64,000 nucleotides of DNA. It comes from Actinobacillus indolicus (lineage in GTDB: Bacteria > Pseudomonadota > Gammaproteobacteria > Enterobacterales > Pasteurellaceae). The translations under genes and the position numbers were made by a program. The stretch is from the NCBI RefSeq assembly GCF_901764975.1, contig NZ_CABFKH010000004.1, forward strand, positions 1-64,000, read 5' to 3'. The notes under the pieces are model-generated. The model was not told where the DNA came from. It did not search any database and worked only from the letters and a program-made list of their open reading frames with translations. This document shows, in pieces, positions 49,786 through 57,626 of this stretch (position 1 is its first letter; every line of letters begins with the position of its first letter).

Positions 49786-50238
49786 CTATAACAAATATTT
49801 CAGCACACTCTCCCAATCAGGAAATTTTTCTGTACCAAAATGAATATGCTCACCTTTAAATTTACCAGCACCATTTGCCGTACGATCATCAATTAAATAA
49901 TCACCTTGATTGAGATTTTTATGATGAGAAAGGATCACTCGTTTATATAGCACGGAGTTTTTATCTTCACCAAAATAACGATGAATCCATTTTATTTTAT
50001 CTATCCAAGCTGATGGGTTATGCCACGGTGATGTAGATAACACATAAATATCATATTTTTCCGCTAATTGATGAACGGCTTCTATCGCTTTAGGCATAGG
50101 CTCCATTAAACCGAAAATACCTTCTACTTCATCATAATTTCCCACATATTGCTGGCGTGTTTTTTCATCTAATTTGGCAATGCCAGTTGGAAAATCAACA
50201 ATCACATTATCCATATCAATATAAACAATTTTTTTCAT
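49786..50238 (-). CDS. HAD-family 5'(3')-deoxyribonucleotidase-like protein
   Basis: The 150-residue HAD phosphatase has D8 and D10 in YIDMDNVIVDF, the nucleophile motif of the NT5C family. STSPWHNP is the second motif and LIDDRTANG the acidic motif IV. The family removes phosphate from (deoxy)nucleoside monophosphates; some members are 3'-phosphatases. It is the last gene of the PP2C / sirtuin / HAD unit, 2 nt from the cobB-like gene. Confidence 0.8.
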   Translation of the reverse strand: MKKIVYIDMDNVIVDFPTGIAKLDEKTRQQYVGNYDEVEGIFGLMEPMPKAIEAVHQLAEKYDIYVLSTSPWHNPSAWIDKIKWIHRYFGEDKNSVLYKRVILSHHKNLNQGDYLIDDRTANGAGKFKGEHIHFGTEKFPDWESVLKYLL

Positions 50239-50240
50239 TT

Positions 50241-50960
50241 TTATGACCCCATAATTTTGGTTAATAATTCATCTACCCATTCAGGCACAAATGTTCCTGC
50301 TTTGCCAATTCGTACTTCATCAAAATGCGATTTGACTTTGCTTGGCTCTAAATTGATCTCAATCGTTTTGCAACGGTAAGGCTGTGTTTCCTGAACAAAT
50401 CCTGCGGCAGGATAAACATTGCCAGATGTACCAATTGCAATAAAATAATCACATTGTTGTAGTGCACTCTGAATTCTGTTCATTTCAAATGGAATTTCAC
50501 CAAACCAAACGATGTTAGGGCGTAAAACATTTGGCGGTTCACAGCAAGAACAACGATCACTGTCTGTGACATCTTTCTGCCATTCATAAACTTTGCCCGA
50601 TTTAACACATCGCACTTGAAGCAATTCGCCGTGCATATGAATAACATTCTTAGATCCTGCACGTTCGTGCAAGTTATCTACATTTTGCGTCACAATCAGC
50701 AAATTATCGCCTAATGTCTGCTCTAATTTTGCTAAGGCTAAATGTGCCGCATTTGGCTGAATATCAGGGCTCGTCAGCTGGCGACGGCGTTCATTATAAA
50801 AACGTTGAACCAACTCAGGATTACGCCGAAATCCTTCAGGCGTTGCCACATCATCAATGTGGTGATCTTCCCATAATCCATCTGACGCACGAAAAGTGCG
50901 GATACCCGATTCGGCAGAAATGCCTGCTCCAGTTAATATAACGACTTTAGGTAAATTCAT
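50241..50960 (-). CDS. cobB: CobB-type NAD-dependent protein deacylase
   Basis: This 239-residue class III sirtuin has [14 protein letters not shown] (11-24), TQNVDNLH (91-98) and H110 in MHGE, plus zinc cysteines (C118 and the CSCC pair). Y55 and R58 (FYNERR) form the Y-x2-R pocket linked to succinyl and malonyl removal. It is closely alike E. coli CobB over its full length. The ATG at 50960 is used because GGAGAAAC precedes it; the longer frame to 51002 would overlap the phosphatase gene. Its place between PP2C and HAD genes under the WYL box is unusual. Confidence 0.92.
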   Translation of the reverse strand: MNLPKVVILTGAGISAESGIRTFRASDGLWEDHHIDDVATPEGFRRNPELVQRFYNERRRQLTSPDIQPNAAHLALAKLEQTLGDNLLIVTQNVDNLHERAGSKNVIHMHGELLQVRCVKSGKVYEWQKDVTDSDRCSCCEPPNVLRPNIVWFGEIPFEMNRIQSALQQCDYFIAIGTSGNVYPAAGFVQETQPYRCKTIEINLEPSKVKSHFDEVRIGKAGTFVPEWVDELLTKIMGS

Positions 50961-50970
50961 AGTTTCTCCG

Positions 50971-51714
50971 TTAAAATTGACAAATAATGGCTGAAAAATC
51001 ATCGTAATAGCGGTGCTTTTTTACCATTTTTCTGCAAATGGTCAATCGCTCTCGATTAGTCGAAAACTGTTGCCAAATTTTCTTAAGTAAGTCGGAATGA
51101 AGGTAATGACTTAAGCCATCAGAACAGAGCAAAATTGCTTCGCCTTGAACAAGCTCCGTTTCAGCTACTGCAATCCTAAATGCTGTTTCATTCTCATCTG
51201 CGACCAAGCAATCAGACAAGCCGTTGTACAGTCCCGAATACACTGTTTGCTTGTCCGCCAAGCCTTGCTGTTGCATTTCATTCAAAATAGTGTGATCAAC
51301 GCTCAGTTGTTGCCAGTCTCCTTCAGCTGTAATTTTATACGCTCGGCTATCGCCCACATTGATAATTTTGCATTTGCCATCTTGGGTTAATTCGCAAGCC
51401 AAAAAGGTGGTCGAAGAACCTAAGTAACGGCTTGATAAAGTTTGGCTTAATGCTTGCTGTGTTTGACGTAACCACGCTGAGCTTAACTGCTGACATTGTG
51501 CTAATTGCTTCATCATAAATCGGCTGGCATAATGAGATTTTGGGCTACTTGATACACCATCAGCCACGCCTAACATTATTTTTTCCGCATTCAATTCAAT
51601 CGTTTCCGCTTTCTTTAATTGATATTGAAAAACTGAATGTCCATTAAATAACGCATCTTGATTTTTTAATTTATCTTTGCCTACTTGTTGGCAGAAGGTA
51701 ATAGAGAATGTCAT
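50971..51714 (-). CDS. PP2C-type serine/threonine protein phosphatase
   Basis: This 247-residue PPM-family phosphatase has its metal aspartates in KNQDALF (D20), GVADGV (D52), LLCSDGL and the C-terminal YDDFSAII, with INVGDSRAY as the conserved core. It has no membrane segment. No partner kinase is encoded nearby, so the substrate is unknown. It heads a three-gene unit and is preceded by WYL-box promoter 3. Confidence 0.85.
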   Translation of the reverse strand: MTFSITFCQQVGKDKLKNQDALFNGHSVFQYQLKKAETIELNAEKIMLGVADGVSSSPKSHYASRFMMKQLAQCQQLSSAWLRQTQQALSQTLSSRYLGSSTTFLACELTQDGKCKIINVGDSRAYKITAEGDWQQLSVDHTILNEMQQQGLADKQTVYSGLYNGLSDCLVADENETAFRIAVAETELVQGEAILLCSDGLSHYLHSDLLKKIWQQFSTNRERLTICRKMVKKHRYYDDFSAIICQF

Positions 51715-51799
51715 ATAAACCCCATTTTATTTTATCGTTCTACTTAAACAGGTTTTAAGTGAAAGTTAAAAGTCGGGTGGAAAAAATTTTTACAAAGTA

Positions 51800-51832
51800 A
51801 TGATATGGCTTAGTGCGACAAGATATGTCGCA
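51800..51832 (-). promoter_or_regulatory. WYL-box promoter 3 (PP2C / cobB / HAD operon)
   Basis: TGCGACA-AGATA-TGTCGCA (51814-51832) has perfect 7-bp arms. It is followed on the minus strand by 8 nt and -10 TATCAT (51800-51805). Confidence 0.75.
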
Positions 51833-51848
51833 AAAAGAATAAAATTAG

Positions 51849-51881
51849 AACGACACAGAATGTCGCACATTAACATATAAT
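51849..51881 (+). promoter_or_regulatory. WYL-box promoter 4 (OGFr-domain gene)
   Basis: AACGACA-CAGAA-TGTCGCA (51849-51867) is a weaker copy whose left arm mismatches at two positions. On the plus strand 8 nt separate it from -10 TATAAT (51876-51881). It lies 16 nt from box 3, facing the other way. Confidence 0.7.
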
Positions 51882-51917
51882 CATCTTTAATGAATTTAAC
51901 TCAACAAAGGAGAATAT

Positions 51918-52424
51918 ATGCACCCGATCAATGAATTTTATTTAGGACTGCGTAAAACAGAAAGAGGATTTGATTTACCTACGTTATGGAATCTTAGCCC
52001 TACAATGATTGGATTACAATACTTCTATATCGAATGGCTATTTCCTGTCAATCAAGCTTCCAAATGGAACAAACATGCACCACTATTATTAGGTGATGAT
52101 TTAGACTTTTTCAAACAGAATGAGGAGATTCAGCAAAACTATCTGACATCATTTGACAAAATTATTCACTACTTTGGAATCTATCGTGAAGGAAATACAT
52201 TGTTTATTTCTGATGAACTCAAAGTTCGCTCCTACTGGCTAAGAGAAGTAGGACATGAAGAAAAGAAAATTAGCCGAATTATTCGATCATTAGCATGGTG
52301 TGGGCATCTTGAATTAGCAAGAAACCTGCAAAAACTATCCATTGAGCTTATAAAAGAAAAAGGTTATCTAAAAGAAGGCACATTAACTATTTGGCAAAAT
52401 ATTCTTGATGAATATCAAAAATAG
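51918..52424 (+). CDS. Opioid growth factor receptor (OGFr)-like domain protein
   Basis: In this 168-residue protein, residues 30-90 (YIEWLFPVNQASKWNKHAPLL, then a helix up to SFDKIIHYFGI) match the OGFr N-terminal domain, in which IQWLFP and N.hAP.L are hallmarks. Bacterial members are known, but their role is not. It is the only plus-strand gene of the block, with its own WYL-box promoter and AAGGAG ribosome-binding site. The DNA is AT-rich. Confidence 0.6.
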   Translation: MHPINEFYLGLRKTERGFDLPTLWNLSPTMIGLQYFYIEWLFPVNQASKWNKHAPLLLGDDLDFFKQNEEIQQNYLTSFDKIIHYFGIYREGNTLFISDELKVRSYWLREVGHEEKKISRIIRSLAWCGHLELARNLQKLSIELIKEKGYLKEGTLTIWQNILDEYQK

Positions 52425-52452
52425 TATTATTTATACATTTAAGTCAGAAATA

Positions 52453-52493
52453 AAAATAACAATCCGCATTTATAATATTCGGATTGTTATTTT
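52453..52493. terminator. Bidirectional terminator between the OGFr gene and nuclease B
   Basis: A 14-bp stem (aaaataacaatccg / cggattgttatttt) has A- and T-runs at its base, between two convergent genes. Confidence 0.8.
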
Positions 52494-52512
52494 TAATTAC
52501 TCTGAGATAATT

Positions 52513-53697
52513 TTATTTACTACTCTCAGCCTTATTTAATCCATCTAACAGCATTTCTATTGGATTCCAAAAAGCCTTCGTCACTGAATCAACATCACTT
52601 GCCAGTTGCGTCCAAGATTTCTCATTCCATTCATTAATAATATGATTAGTAGTATTGAACCAAATCGGATATTTAGAAGTTTTTTGGGCATCTTTAATAA
52701 TAATTTTATTTAAAATCTCATTATCTCTTTCTTTTAATTCCCCATTTATACCATCTTTAAATCTAAGACCGCAATATGTTTTTCCATTACTTTCAAAACA
52801 GATATCAAAACTATATTTATCATTAGAAATATAAATAGGAAGTATAGTATCGCCACTCTTATTGATGGTTCTTAATTTCCAATCTTGATATTCACTACTA
52901 GATAATTTATCAATTAAGATCTGTTCTAGCTTTTCAGCAAGTACTCGATAGATTTCCTCTCTATTTTTAATAGCTGTCATTACCATTTCAAACGCATTTC
53001 TACGCTCTTCATCATCTAGTTTTTCTAATAGATTTGGAATAAATTGACTTTTATTTTTATTTGACATGATAAACTCCTGATTTAAAAATTCTTTAAAATA
53101 CTCAATAAACTGATTTATTTTTTCATTTTTTGTGTGGCAATTCTGAAGCCACTTGACTAGAGAAGTAGGGGTTATTATCACAGCCCTATGATTCTTTACT
53201 TCGTTATCCCAATCCATCTCATTAATAGAAATAGGCTTCTTTTCTATTACAGGTAGAAATACCATAAAATAATTTTCTTTATGATAACGTTTTAGATCGT
53301 CAATATAATGCGATATCTGATTCTCTTGCTCATAGGCTCCTCTTAATTTACTTTCAATAGAAACAACCCATTGCACTACACCATTTTTATATCCCTCTAA
53401 AAAAATGTCGTGTCTTCGGCCTAAATAAGTATGCTTATTTAATGTGACAAACACACTATCACACTTCAACAATTCTTTTTTCAATAACAACTTGAAAAAG
53501 CTTTTTAGAAAAAAATCTCCTTGGTTATGGCTTTCATTCGGATCAAGAAAAAATGCTAAAATCGCAGAGATACCGTCTTCATTTGTATATATAAATCGGA
53601 AAGGAGTGAATTCAGGCGATTCATTCCTATCTATGGATGAAATATGTTTTTCCTTTTGATATAGTTCGTTCAAAATATTGATAATAGATTGTTCCAT
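52513..53697 (-). CDS. PD-(D/E)XK nuclease family protein B
   Basis: This 394-residue paralogue of nuclease A has D97 in RRHDIFL, E115 and K117 in SIESKLRG, and Q127/Y131 behind. The N-terminal block TNEDGISAILAFFLDP (38-53) matches its sister. The two are clearly homologous over the first half and much less so afterwards. The gene is monocistronic under WYL-box promoter 5, AT-rich and without USS. Confidence 0.75.
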   Translation of the reverse strand: MEQSIINILNELYQKEKHISSIDRNESPEFTPFRFIYTNEDGISAILAFFLDPNESHNQGDFFLKSFFKLLLKKELLKCDSVFVTLNKHTYLGRRHDIFLEGYKNGVVQWVVSIESKLRGAYEQENQISHYIDDLKRYHKENYFMVFLPVIEKKPISINEMDWDNEVKNHRAVIITPTSLVKWLQNCHTKNEKINQFIEYFKEFLNQEFIMSNKNKSQFIPNLLEKLDDEERRNAFEMVMTAIKNREEIYRVLAEKLEQILIDKLSSSEYQDWKLRTINKSGDTILPIYISNDKYSFDICFESNGKTYCGLRFKDGINGELKERDNEILNKIIIKDAQKTSKYPIWFNTTNHIINEWNEKSWTQLASDVDSVTKAFWNPIEMLLDGLNKAESSK

Positions 53698-53770
53698 CTT
53701 TATTACTCCTCATTTAAATATTAACCAATTTTTAATAGCCAAAGAATTAGCTAAAATAGCCTATCAAGTA

Positions 53771-53804
53771 AGTGTACATCATTAATACGACAAGATATGT
53801 CGCA
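53771..53804 (-). promoter_or_regulatory. WYL-box promoter 5 (nuclease B)
   Basis: TACGACA-AGATA-TGTCGCA (53786-53804) has one arm mismatch and abuts the stop codon of the WYL gene. On the minus strand 9 nt separate it from a weak -10, TACACT (53771-53776). Confidence 0.65.
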
Positions 53805-54767
53805 CTAAACACTCTCTTTCTCAATATCCCAAATATCTTCTCCAAAACGTCTTATCCACCATTCCAACATATCCGTATCGGCAACGGTCGCTTGGAAACG
53901 GTAATGTTCTTTGCTTTCTTCGAGCGTAATTTGATCTTTTGAAAGTGGTGTTTCGGTTAAATGGAAGCCCGCCCAGTGAGCAATAGAAAATGTCAACTTC
54001 ACTTTCCCATCACTTCCGAACCCTAAATGCCCTTCATCTTGATACTGTTTTAAGTTGAAATCTTTTGGGCGTTCAAAGCTAAAAGTCGATAGTTCCGCTT
54101 TTTTGATACGATGTAAGGCAAGTAAGCGGTTGTCGTCAAACCCATCATAACGAGCGACTAAATAGGTGCTTGCCCCTTGTTGCGCAATTGCCAACGGCAT
54201 AACCTGTGCTTTATGTTTTTTACCATTTTGGTTTTGGTATTCAATGTGCAGTAATTTATTTTGGAAAAGAGCGGTACTGACAGCTGTAAAAACGTCCTCT
54301 TTCACTTTAGCTGGGATAAGTGGTTGGCTAGTCGGTACGCTACAAATTTTCCCTAACCACTGATGTTCGGGGTTACTCGTCCCTACTCCGACAATTTTTT
54401 CTGCCTGTTTAAAAAAGGGTTCCATTGACGACATAATATTCGCAGGCAAGAGATATTTAAGTTGCTGTTCCGCTAATTTTAAGATTAACGCTTGTTGTTC
54501 ATTCAACATCGGCACGGAAATGCCGACTGATCTCTCAAGCCAACAATACGCATATTCATTGTCACGATCATCACATTCCAAATCGTCAAAATGCTCGCTT
54601 AAGGTTTTTAATGCACGCTGAATACTTCGCTTATCTTTTTCAAAACCTGCCTTTTTCATACTTTCGAATATCTCAGACGTAGTTAAACGATAAGGCTTTT
54701 TGGGGATACGGCGTAAAATCTCTAATAAAAAGAGCGCAGAATCAATTCCTGATGGGCGTTTAGACAT
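53805..54767 (-). CDS. WYL-domain transcriptional regulator
   Basis: The 320-residue protein has an N-terminal winged helix (about 5-75, with DKRSIQRALKTLSEHF as the recognition part). A WYL domain follows (about 155-232), its signature TYL (201-203) replacing WYL and followed by RLLALHRI, then a C-terminal extension (255-318). WYL regulators sense nucleic-acid or nucleotide ligands and often control phage-defence or DNA-damage genes. It is the best candidate to bind the five palindromes in this block. Its own promoter (54768-54914) has no such box, so it is not visibly self-regulated. Confidence 0.85.
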   Translation of the reverse strand: MSKRPSGIDSALFLLEILRRIPKKPYRLTTSEIFESMKKAGFEKDKRSIQRALKTLSEHFDDLECDDRDNEYAYCWLERSVGISVPMLNEQQALILKLAEQQLKYLLPANIMSSMEPFFKQAEKIVGVGTSNPEHQWLGKICSVPTSQPLIPAKVKEDVFTAVSTALFQNKLLHIEYQNQNGKKHKAQVMPLAIAQQGASTYLVARYDGFDDNRLLALHRIKKAELSTFSFERPKDFNLKQYQDEGHLGFGSDGKVKLTFSIAHWAGFHLTETPLSKDQITLEESKEHYRFQATVADTDMLEWWIRRFGEDIWDIEKESV

Positions 54768-54914
54768 AATGGACTCCTCATATTTTTTCGATGATTATAA
54801 GCCTAACAAGCGGGTATTTTGTAAAAAATTTATGCAAAGTGGCCGCTTGTTTTATCTTCTTTGCATATTCCGCTATAATGCCCCGCTTTAAAAATAGAAG
54901 AGAAAGGAATAATT

Positions 54915-56013
54915 ATGTTTGAACTCAATCCGATTAGAACTCAATTAGCTGATTTAGCAGAACGAACCAATACACTTCGGGGGTATCTTTGACTTCGATC
55001 TGAAAGTTGAACGCTTAGAAGAAGTCAATGCTGAATTAGAACAACCTGACGTATGGAATAATGCTGAAAAAGCTCAGGCGTTAGGCAAAGAGCGTGTTGC
55101 TCTTGAAACCATTGTGAATACGATTAAAGCACTTGATCAAGGCATTGAAGATGTCGAAGGTTTAATCGAACTTGCCGTTGAAGCGGAAGATGAAGAAACT
55201 TTTAACGAAGCTCAACAAGAAGCGAACCAACTTGAAGAAAAATTAGCCTTGTTAGAGTTTCGCCGTATGTTTAGCGGTCAGCACGATGCTGCAGCTTGCT
55301 ATGTGGATTTACAAGCAGGCTCAGGTGGCACGGAAGCGCAAGACTGGACGGAAATGCTACTGCGTATGTATTTACGTTGGGCAGAAAGCAAAGGCTTTAA
55401 AACGGAATTGATCGAAGTATCCGATGGAGATGTCGCTGGATTAAAATCGGCGACAATTCGTGTTTCAGGCGAATATGCGTTCGGTTGGCTGAGAACGGAA
55501 ACAGGGATTCACCGTTTAGTGCGTAAAAGTCCGTTTGACTCCAATAACCGTCGCCATACTTCTTTTGCAGCGGCATTTGTCTATCCTGAAGTGGATGATG
55601 ATTTTGATATTGAAATTAATCCTGCGGATCTGCGTATTGATGTGTATCGTGCATCAGGTGCTGGTGGTCAGCACGTTAATAAAACAGAGTCGGCGGTGCG
55701 TATTACCCATATGCCATCAGGTATTGTAGTGCAGTGTCAAAATGGACGTTCGCAACATCAAAACAAAGATCAGGCGATGAAACAGCTCAAAGCTAAGCTC
55801 TATGAAATGGAAATGATGAAGAAAAATGCAGAAAAACAAGCAATGGAAGAGAGCAAGTCTGACATTGGTTGGGGCAGTCAAATCCGTTCTTATGTGCTAG
55901 ATGATTCTCGTATCAAAGATTTGCGTACAGGCGTTGAAAATCGTAATACCCAAGCGGTGTTAGACGGCGATTTAGACAAGTTTATTGAAGCAAGTTTGAA
56001 AGCGGGGCTATAA
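54915..56013 (+). CDS. prfB: Peptide chain release factor 2 (programmed +1 frameshift)
   Basis: Translation starts at ATG 54915 and meets TGA at 54990-54992 after codon 25 (CGG GGG TAT CTT TGA C). A +1 slip on CTT reads GAC and continues from 54991 to 56013, giving 365 residues, the E. coli length. The recognition motif SPF (in RKSPFDSNN) and the catalytic GGQ (in GAGGQHVN) are present. RF2 reads UGA and UAA; when it is scarce the stop is read slowly and the frameshift rises, an autoregulatory loop. A TATAAT box (54874-54879) lies upstream. Confidence 0.96.
54976..54993 (+). promoter_or_regulatory. RF2 programmed frameshift site
   Basis: An SD-like GGGGG run followed by TATCTTTGAC matches the canonical prfB slippery site. 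Confidence 0.93.
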
Positions 56014-56018
56014 CGATT

Positions 56019-56050
56019 AGGGGGATGTCCGATAAGGAAATCCCCTTTTT
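56019..56050. terminator. Terminator between prfB and hemA
   Basis: A stem of ggggat / atcccc with an inner tcc/gga extension is followed by TTTTT on the plus strand. It lies between two convergent genes. Confidence 0.7.
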
Positions 56051-57358
56051 CTATTCTTCAAGTTTCAACGCTTGTGAAAAACTTTGTAATCCTTTTGAGT
56101 TACCTGTTTTTGCCATGGCTTGTAGTGCTTGGGTTGGCACGTGTAATAGTTGGTTAGTGAGTTTGTAGCTCAATTCATTTAAGACTTTTTCACTCTCTTG
56201 TCCCTGTTGTAACGCATTCAAGGCTTTTTCAAGTAAATCTAAACGAATTTCTTCTGCATTTTGACGATAATGCTTAATCAGATTTGTTGATTGTTGCTGT
56301 TTAAGCCATGCAAAAAAATCTTTCGCTTCTTCTGCAACAATCTCTTTTGCTTGCTCTGCGGCTTGCTCTCGTTGTGCTAAGTTTTGCTGAATAATATTTT
56401 GCAAATCATCTACACTATAAGCATAAACGCTATCCAACTCCCCTGCCTTTTCATCAATATCACGTGGTACGGCAATATCAATTAATAGCATCGGATCAAA
56501 ACGGCGTGCTTTTTGTGCTTCAACAACCATTTCTTTAGTGATCAAAATATCAGGGCTACCCGTCGAACTAATTACCACATCGGCTTGATTTAACCCTATT
56601 TGCAACGCACTCAAGGATAAAATCTGCATTGGAGTTTCTAGTTTCTCCGCCAACATCTCCGCTCGAATATGGGTACGGTTAGCGATCATGATATTTTTTG
56701 CCCCATGCTGAATTAAATAACGGGCAACTAATTCAATCGTTTCCCCTGCTCCCACAAGTAAAAAACGTAGTTTTTTGAAATCATCAAAAATTTGACGAGC
56801 TAAACCGCAAGCTGCATACGCCACAGATACTGCACTGCTGCCGATCTCGGTTTCAGAACGGACACGTTTTGCCGTAGCAAAGGTTTTTTGAAATAGACGG
56901 GAAAGGTTGGTCGAAACAGTACCGCCTTGCGAGTGATAAAAAGCTTCGCTGTCTTGGTAAGCTTGTTTTACTTGCCCTAAAATTTGCGGCTCACCCAAAA
57001 TCAAGGAATCCAAACCACTTGCTACACTCATTAAATGACGAGCTGCATCAAGATTTTGCTTGAAATAGTAAGCTTTGCTTAATTCGTCTTTGTCTAACTG
57101 ATGAATCTCTGAAAACCAATTAAAACACTGCTCACGCCAAGCAATATTATCAGGATGATCTTCTTGTGGTGGGACATCAGGCTGATGAAAATAGAGTTCT
57201 GTTCGGTTACAAGTCGAGAGAATAACAACACTTTCAGCTAGGCTCTGTTCTTGAATTTGTTCGAAAGCACGCTGACGTTTATCTTCAACAAACGCCACTT
57301 TCTCTCTTAAACCCACAGATGCTGTTTTATGATTAATGCCTAATGCTAAAATTGTCAT
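56051..57358 (-). CDS. hemA: Glutamyl-tRNA reductase
   Basis: This 435-residue enzyme reduces glutamyl-tRNA to glutamate-1-semialdehyde, the first step of C5-pathway heme synthesis. The catalytic Cys is in [11 protein letters not shown], the nucleotide-binding [16 protein letters not shown] and the NRT segment follow, and a dimerisation helix closes the protein. The start is placed at 57358 ([13 protein letters not shown]) by homology; the frame is open 33 nt further. Unlike heme-requiring H. influenzae, this organism appears able to make heme precursors. Confidence 0.94.
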   Translation of the reverse strand: MTILALGINHKTASVGLREKVAFVEDKRQRAFEQIQEQSLAESVVILSTCNRTELYFHQPDVPPQEDHPDNIAWREQCFNWFSEIHQLDKDELSKAYYFKQNLDAARHLMSVASGLDSLILGEPQILGQVKQAYQDSEAFYHSQGGTVSTNLSRLFQKTFATAKRVRSETEIGSSAVSVAYAACGLARQIFDDFKKLRFLLVGAGETIELVARYLIQHGAKNIMIANRTHIRAEMLAEKLETPMQILSLSALQIGLNQADVVISSTGSPDILITKEMVVEAQKARRFDPMLLIDIAVPRDIDEKAGELDSVYAYSVDDLQNIIQQNLAQREQAAEQAKEIVAEEAKDFFAWLKQQQSTNLIKHYRQNAEEIRLDLLEKALNALQQGQESEKVLNELSYKLTNQLLHVPTQALQAMAKTGNSKGLQSFSQALKLEE

Positions 57359-57551
57359 TGTTACCCACAGAATAAAAAAGGTGGAAACCACCCGAAAAGA
57401 CGGAGCATTTTAATCAATCCATGCCGTTGGTGCAAATAATTGTCTTGATAGGTTTGATTTATAGCAACGGATTTTTATCCATACAAGCGGTCTGATTTCT
57501 GTAAATTTTTGCAAATTCAAAAAATATCCAAGATTTTGGGGTGAATTCCGC

Positions 57552-57557
57552 TATAAT
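57552..57557 (+). promoter_or_regulatory. -10 element of relA
   Basis: A perfect TATAAT in the context ccgctataatgc lies 70 nt before the relA start. A similar context precedes prfB. The rest of the 268-nt hemA-relA gap (57359-57626) holds one USS (about 57483) and nothing else recognised. Confidence 0.5.
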
Positions 57558-57626
57558 GCTTTACATATTTTTGAGATTGTCAAAATCTGTCAAGAATCCT
57601 TTCAATTAAAGCGTTATGGAGGACTT

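Noticed and set aside
50961-51002. N-terminal extension of the CobB-like protein
   Set aside because: It would overlap the PP2C gene; GGAGAAAC before the ATG at 50960 and the CobB N-terminus support the shorter form.
39710-54914. Integrative element with attachment sites at rnpB or prfB
   Set aside because: No integrase or recombinase gene and no direct repeats of the rnpB or prfB ends were found.
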